Shown here one piece after another: positions 59,512-64,000 of a stretch of 64,000 nucleotides of DNA. Within the stretch, counting starts at the first letter, position 1; each line of letters opens with the position of its first letter. Position numbers and translations under genes: made by a program. The stretch covers positions 12,133,951-12,197,950 of the forward strand of contig NC_134035.1 of NCBI RefSeq assembly GCF_964204645.1, written 5' to 3'. The notes beneath the pieces are model-generated. The model did no database searches and was not told the origin of the DNA. It was given only the letters and a program-made list of their open reading frames with translations. The stretch comes from Tubulanus polymorphus (taxonomy: Eukaryota > Nemertea > Palaeonemertea > Tubulaniformes > Tubulanidae).

Positions 59512-61043
59512 TGAGTTCGATAAGACACAAGTAATGCGCGGAATTATTTACATAACAAACATGAATTTATTCATGAGAAAAAAACAACTGAAGTTAGAAA
59601 TTATTTTATGGTCACGAATCAATGGTTTTTGCAATCGGTTTTGTAAAAATATCGACAAAATGTAAATACACAAAATAACTGCGACGAGTCGAAGAGATTA
59701 GGGGAATAGTTGGAAACAGAAAAAAATACAAAATATTACTTTTACTTATTACCCTTTAACAGACAGCAATTTGAATAAAAACCCATAAATACGAAGCAAA
59801 ATGAATACATTTCAGCTAAAATGCTATACGCCCTTTCAGAAGCGGATTCATTTTTCAAAACAGATTCATCTTGAAATCTATTTTTCAAAATACATGTAGC
59901 TTATTACACCGAAACGTCTAAAATCCTTTTAAAATTTACTTCATAACTTTGGGCTTTTTCTTCAATTGAATAGTACATTTACTTGGTTTCTGTGGAAACC
60001 AATATTTTTCAGCCTTTCTTAAAATATCATGCATTTTCTAATTCATATTTGTAAGATTAAACCGAAGCCAAACATTTGTGAATCATTATCTTTTCTTTAG
60101 ACTGGGCTGACGGGTTATTTTGGAAGCGATAAATTACAATTACATCTTAACAGTAATTCTTTTTAAAGTATCAGAATTCACAAATTAATTGAATGAAAAT
60201 TCGATGAAACGAGCCTTTATCTACCTATCAATTATCATTACAAATTACACAAATATGAAATTGAGTGTTTTAGCGGGGTGTTTTTAAACATTATCATATA
60301 TACTATATTTGTACAGGTTTTTTGGTATATATTTACAATGTAGAATATATTAATTTATTTCACATTGGAATCGAGACTTTATTTTTCTCTGCTAAACTTT
60401 TATACGATACATTTTGAGTCGTTGAATCATTTCAGGACTTGTAGGCCTACAACTGACAACTCTTTATCAAACCATCCTTAAACTAGCAATGTGCACAGGA
60501 GTGGACCCAGGTTGTTACCAAACAGTATTTTCTTTCCCATTGCTAAAGGCAATAGATCTAGAAAAGGGCATCATTTATATTCCAAACAAGCATTTACCTA
60601 TCAGTGTAGGATGTCTTACCCCCAGAAAATCTTAAAAGCCGAGTCAAATTTGGTGCATTATGAGGATAAAGGCTTTAATGATTTATCTAGTTCAAAATGC
60701 TTATTGAGTTTATACGGCAAACACCGTCTGGATCCAGCCAGTATATCATCTTAGAATGATTTGTTTATTTTCGAGTTATCAATTGGTCTCTACATTGTAT
60801 CACCCATCAATTAAATCAATGACAGATTAAACAATATCTTATGGTATCAATATTTTGTATACATGTGATGAGCAAAAACTGAAAATGGATATAAAATTAC
60901 ATGTATTATGAATTTGTCTAAATCAGTAAATCCATTTTTCATTTGGTTTAGCTGAGGATATGTAGTCGGTGAGCTAGCACCTCTCGCTTCAACCTCCATC
61001 AGAGTATCTTATGACCTGAGAAAGTCTAAGTGTCGTTAGTTCT

Positions 61044-61129
61044 TATTGGTCGCTTCGCTGAAATACCCCCGAAAATGGACCAATCAGAGTGAAGAACACT
61101 TACTGGTCAATTCTTTGTCAATTATAAAA
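61044..61129 (+). promoter_or_regulatory. Promoter-like CCAAT and TATA boxes upstream of the second copy
   Basis: ATTGG at 61044-61048, CCAAT at 61080-61084 and TATAAAA at 61123-61129 are arranged as in a class II promoter. They lie about 160 bases before the right duplicated block and about 800 bases before its first exon. Box matches alone are weak evidence. Confidence 0.25.
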
Positions 61130-61934
61130 CAGTTGATAATGAATACCTGCCCGAGGCATGAATTTTTCGTTGGAAATTTGTTTTTTCTGAACTTCACTTC
61201 AAATGGTTTAAGTTTTAGAAATGGTTATAGTTGACATAGAAACCTGAATTTAATGCAGCTGTCAATCAGCCATCTGTGACCGCATCCGGGATTTTCAAAT
61301 TTCGTGCGTTCGAAAAGATTGAAAATCGCCCTATCTTGACTCAAATTCAGCTTCAGTGTCCTGTAAATAATGAAATGCTCTTTTTGTAATTCTCTGCGCA
61401 TTTTTTTCAGATAGAAAATATTTTAGTAATTAATATACGATATAGTAATGAAGTACGTGTATATGGCTTCATATATCCTAGGAAATAAATGGACATGCTT
61501 CCACTGGCCTTTTCATTGAAAAGTTTTCGCGTGCAGAACAGTCCGCAGAGTCGCCATAGCGTAACAATAACGTGAGCTTTTGTCGAACCTGCCACGATCT
61601 GGTTTGTACCAGAACGATCAAAAACCGACATATCTCGTCGATCTAAAGATTGCGCATGACTGGTCTGTGGAAGGGCTGTTTGACATCGCAGAGCATGATC
61701 TGTTATTGGGGGCCGTAGTCACCTAAGTTAATGATTTCAAAACCAGAGGTGCCACGACGAAGGTTTCCGCATCTGAATAGAATTCTGTAATGAATGACCA
61801 CAATTTCGGTTCACCTTATTACAAATGTATATCTACGTTATTTTGGATCAATGCTTCAAATGTAACAAGTCTCTTAATTTTCTTACCGGTTTTTAATAAT
61901 TCAACCCTAACTATTGCGTTTCTTCGATTCTAAG

Positions 61935-63364
61935 GAACCAAGCAGAATCTGGACCTGCTGCGTCTCTATGTTCGACTGCCGAAGATATGGCCAAATGGTT
62001 GATGTTCCATTTGGAAAATATGCGCGGCGGCGGTGAATGGGCACAAAACAATCAACTGTATAAAGACTTGTATAAATCTCACAATGTTATCGAGGAAGAT
62101 TGGAACATATTTCGTTCGGATTCGATGCCCGTATCTGCAGTTTATAACTACGGTTTGGGCTGGTTCTCAGGAGCACAGGACGGTACGTCACAATGATAAC
62201 CTACAGGGATCACTTGCTCAGTCATTACTAAACCAGTCTCCTTAGACCATCGAAACGTAAATGCTAGTTTAGGCATCAATGCTTTAAGACTAACATATTT
62301 CTATGGCCAATCTTACTACTTAAGACCAGTTTTAAGATTCAAGACCATTTTTGTTTGGACTTAAGTTACGTACAAATATGCAAGGTGATGGCATTTCTTT
62401 CGATGCTTGTATTTAGAAACACATTTCATCAATCTGGTGAGTGACACTAAGTTCCTGAACGATAACCTGCCAGATGTGATCGATACGTTTTTTTCGTAGT
62501 GTTTGATAACATCTAGAAATAACTTTAATCTATTCAAACATATCCAAAACTTCAAAGTTCCAAAGAATGTGCCAAAAATGTAGCAAATGAATGCTTTGAA
62601 TTCGCTTTTGATTTTTGTTGTTGTTTATTTCTATAGGTTATAGGTCGGCATATCATTACGGATGGCTTCTCGATTTCTATTCGCGCCTTTTATTATTCCC
62701 GACAAAAAACTTCGCCATTTTCGTCAGCATAAACGGCAACGGAAAAGGCCAGCGTAATCGGCATTTATTCAACATTCATTGTTTCATCAGCGATTTATTA
62801 CTGGGAGAAACTCCCTGGCTGAACAGCACTAACGTCTGCAGTTCAAAGACAACGTCCGGGCGAACACGCGCGACCAGTGAAACAGACAGTAAAATCAGCT
62901 TACAACCAGTTTTCTATAGTATTCCGAACTACGACGAATTAGAAGGAAACTATGGCAACGCATTGTATGCAAATTTAACGATCCTCTACGAGTGGCGAGC
63001 GCGCCAGTTGCGTCTAAAATACGGAAATTACGTAGACTTGATACTCGCCGAAACGACGGTGAAAGATAGATTTTCGATAGCGCCGGTCGAACCGATATCG
63101 ATGTTGTTATGCGTTTACGACGATTACCTCGTGTTCGGTCGGGATAAATCGGCGAAAATCGATTCGCTCGAAATTCCGTGTTTCGACGACGGCGTCGAAA
63201 TCAAATTCTACAAAAACTTCGTACTTACCGATACGCACCCGGGCGACGAGGTGATACTCGACCAGCAGCCGAGGATTTGTCAAGTTTCATCCGAATCACA
63301 CCGCTTCGAAACTCGTAATTACTTCACTATTATGTTGTTCGTCGTCTATCGTTTTTTAATATAA
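61935..63364 (+). CDS. Beta-lactamase-like C-terminal half, second copy (exons 4' and 5')
   Basis: Exons 61935-62182 and 62637-63364 encode the same 325-residue C-terminal half as exons 4-5 of the gene at 51765-58257, with one amino-acid change (Pro to Ser after NVCS) and eight synonymous changes. No SxxK or SYNN exon precedes it, so alone it lacks two catalytic motifs; it keeps the YHYG motif. It could be alternative 3' exons of the upstream gene, a 5'-truncated second gene with its own start (first in-frame ATG at 61987), or an assembly artefact of two haplotypes. Splice sites and the polyadenylation signal (63571) are intact. Confidence 0.75.
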
Positions 63365-63570
63365 ACTTGTATAATGAAAATATTTTTACTCGAAGGTAAA
63401 GAAGGTATGAAGTCTTTCATAAATCAATTTATGAAATACCGATCAAACTTTTGCGGACCAAATCTGTTACGGAACTCAATAGTCGTAATCAGAATATGAA
63501 TTTACTAACCACATTCGAGACTTCATCATAAGAGAGTCAGTAAATGTATGTGAAACATTTGTTCTATGGA

Positions 63571-63576
63571 AATAAA
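63571..63576 (+). terminator. Polyadenylation signal of the second copy
   Basis: AATAAA lies at the position equivalent to 58464 of the first copy. Confidence 0.55.
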
Positions 63577-64000
63577 ACATTCAATTAGTGTAAATAGTAT
63601 CGTTATCATACGAATTTTGTCTGGGTATTTTGATCACATCAAAAAATAGATTAAAATTTTCGAGAAATGAGTTTCTGGTGTATGATCTTTACCGTCGAGT
63701 GCTGCCCCTAAATATATCGACAGCGTTGAATATGTGAACTAACTCGACTTGGCAACATTCTTACTGTGGCATACGAGTAATGTTTTAGTTCACATGTTCA
63801 CCGCTAACGATGTGTAGAGTGGCAGCACTTGACTGTTGATATTTCACGGAGATCAATATTCCAACTGTGGTATGCGAGTAATGGCTGAGTCTTCAGGTCA
63901 ATACTCTTCTGACCCTGGCAAGCGAGGATGGTTGACTTAACGCACCTTCAGTGAGACCATTCATTAATTGAAGATGTAAATCACAATAGACCAATTGCAA

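Larger units (their letters stand above)
58258..61286. other. 3' flank and spacer between the duplicated blocks
   Basis: The first 630 bases belong to the duplicated block. Beyond are a decayed MITE (about 58908-59003), a 12-bp perfect hairpin (59470-59511) and very AT-rich sequence. The beginning (TGTTTTATTAATG near 59120) looks like the reverse of a polyadenylated 3' end, but no minus-strand coding was found. Promoter-like boxes lie at 61044-61129. Confidence 0.5.
61287..64000 (+). repeat. Segmental duplication, right copy (runs off the window)
   Basis: It matches the block beginning at 56176. Exons are nearly identical; the intron between exons 4 and 5 differs by more substitutions and several indels. 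The copy includes exons 4-5 and the 3' flank but not exons 1-3. Confidence 0.95.

Noticed and set aside
60491-60754. Open frame of 87 codons
   Set aside because: No domain, no splice signals and chance length; it lies in the AT-rich spacer.

Overview
The window is animal nuclear DNA: AT-rich, with genes split by GT-AG introns, long gene-poor spacers and many short palindromic repeats. The gene set suggests a spiralian (lophotrochozoan), perhaps a mollusc, annelid or brachiopod. The main pointers are a small heat shock protein with two alpha-crystallin domains, a methuselah-like receptor with a somatomedin-B-like cysteine cluster, a secreted serine-beta-lactamase-like protein and a parathyroid-hormone-receptor-like class B GPCR. 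The species cannot be named from the sequence alone.

Layout, left to right. (1) 473-4110 (+): the last three visible exons of a class B GPCR; its 5' part lies outside the window. (2) 6414-11031 (-): a complete four-exon RERG-like Ras GTPase, with a LINE reverse-transcriptase fragment in an intron. (3) 12119-14810 (+): a four-exon LIM-only protein with a TATA box. (4) 16070-17560 (+): a two-exon TMEM53/DUF829 hydrolase-fold protein. (5) 21459-22445 (-): a single-exon rhodopsin-like GPCR. (6) 24058-26937 (+): a two-exon methuselah-like GPCR. (7) about 28.2-45.4 kb (+): a tandem alpha-crystallin small heat shock protein gene with two alternative N-terminal coding exons joined in the same phase to a common body, and possibly a third, heat-responsive, non-coding first exon. 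(8) 46865-48937 (+): a four-exon monocarboxylate-transporter-like gene. (9) 51765-58257 (+): a five-exon serine beta-lactamase-like gene; its last two exons and 3' flank are copied again at 61287-64000.

The genes do not form a pathway; this is an ordinary gene neighbourhood, and all splice models given here keep the reading frame. Between and inside genes lie several families of palindromic elements: a GGACCCAGTTCCACAG family with at least five copies, a TAA-flanked Harbinger-like MITE, two other MITEs, and fold-back repeats carrying hammerhead-ribozyme-like cores. The points most worth following up are the alternative N-termini of the heat shock protein, the hammerhead-like fold-backs, and the 3'-only duplication of the beta-lactamase-like gene, whose two copies differ almost only at synonymous sites.
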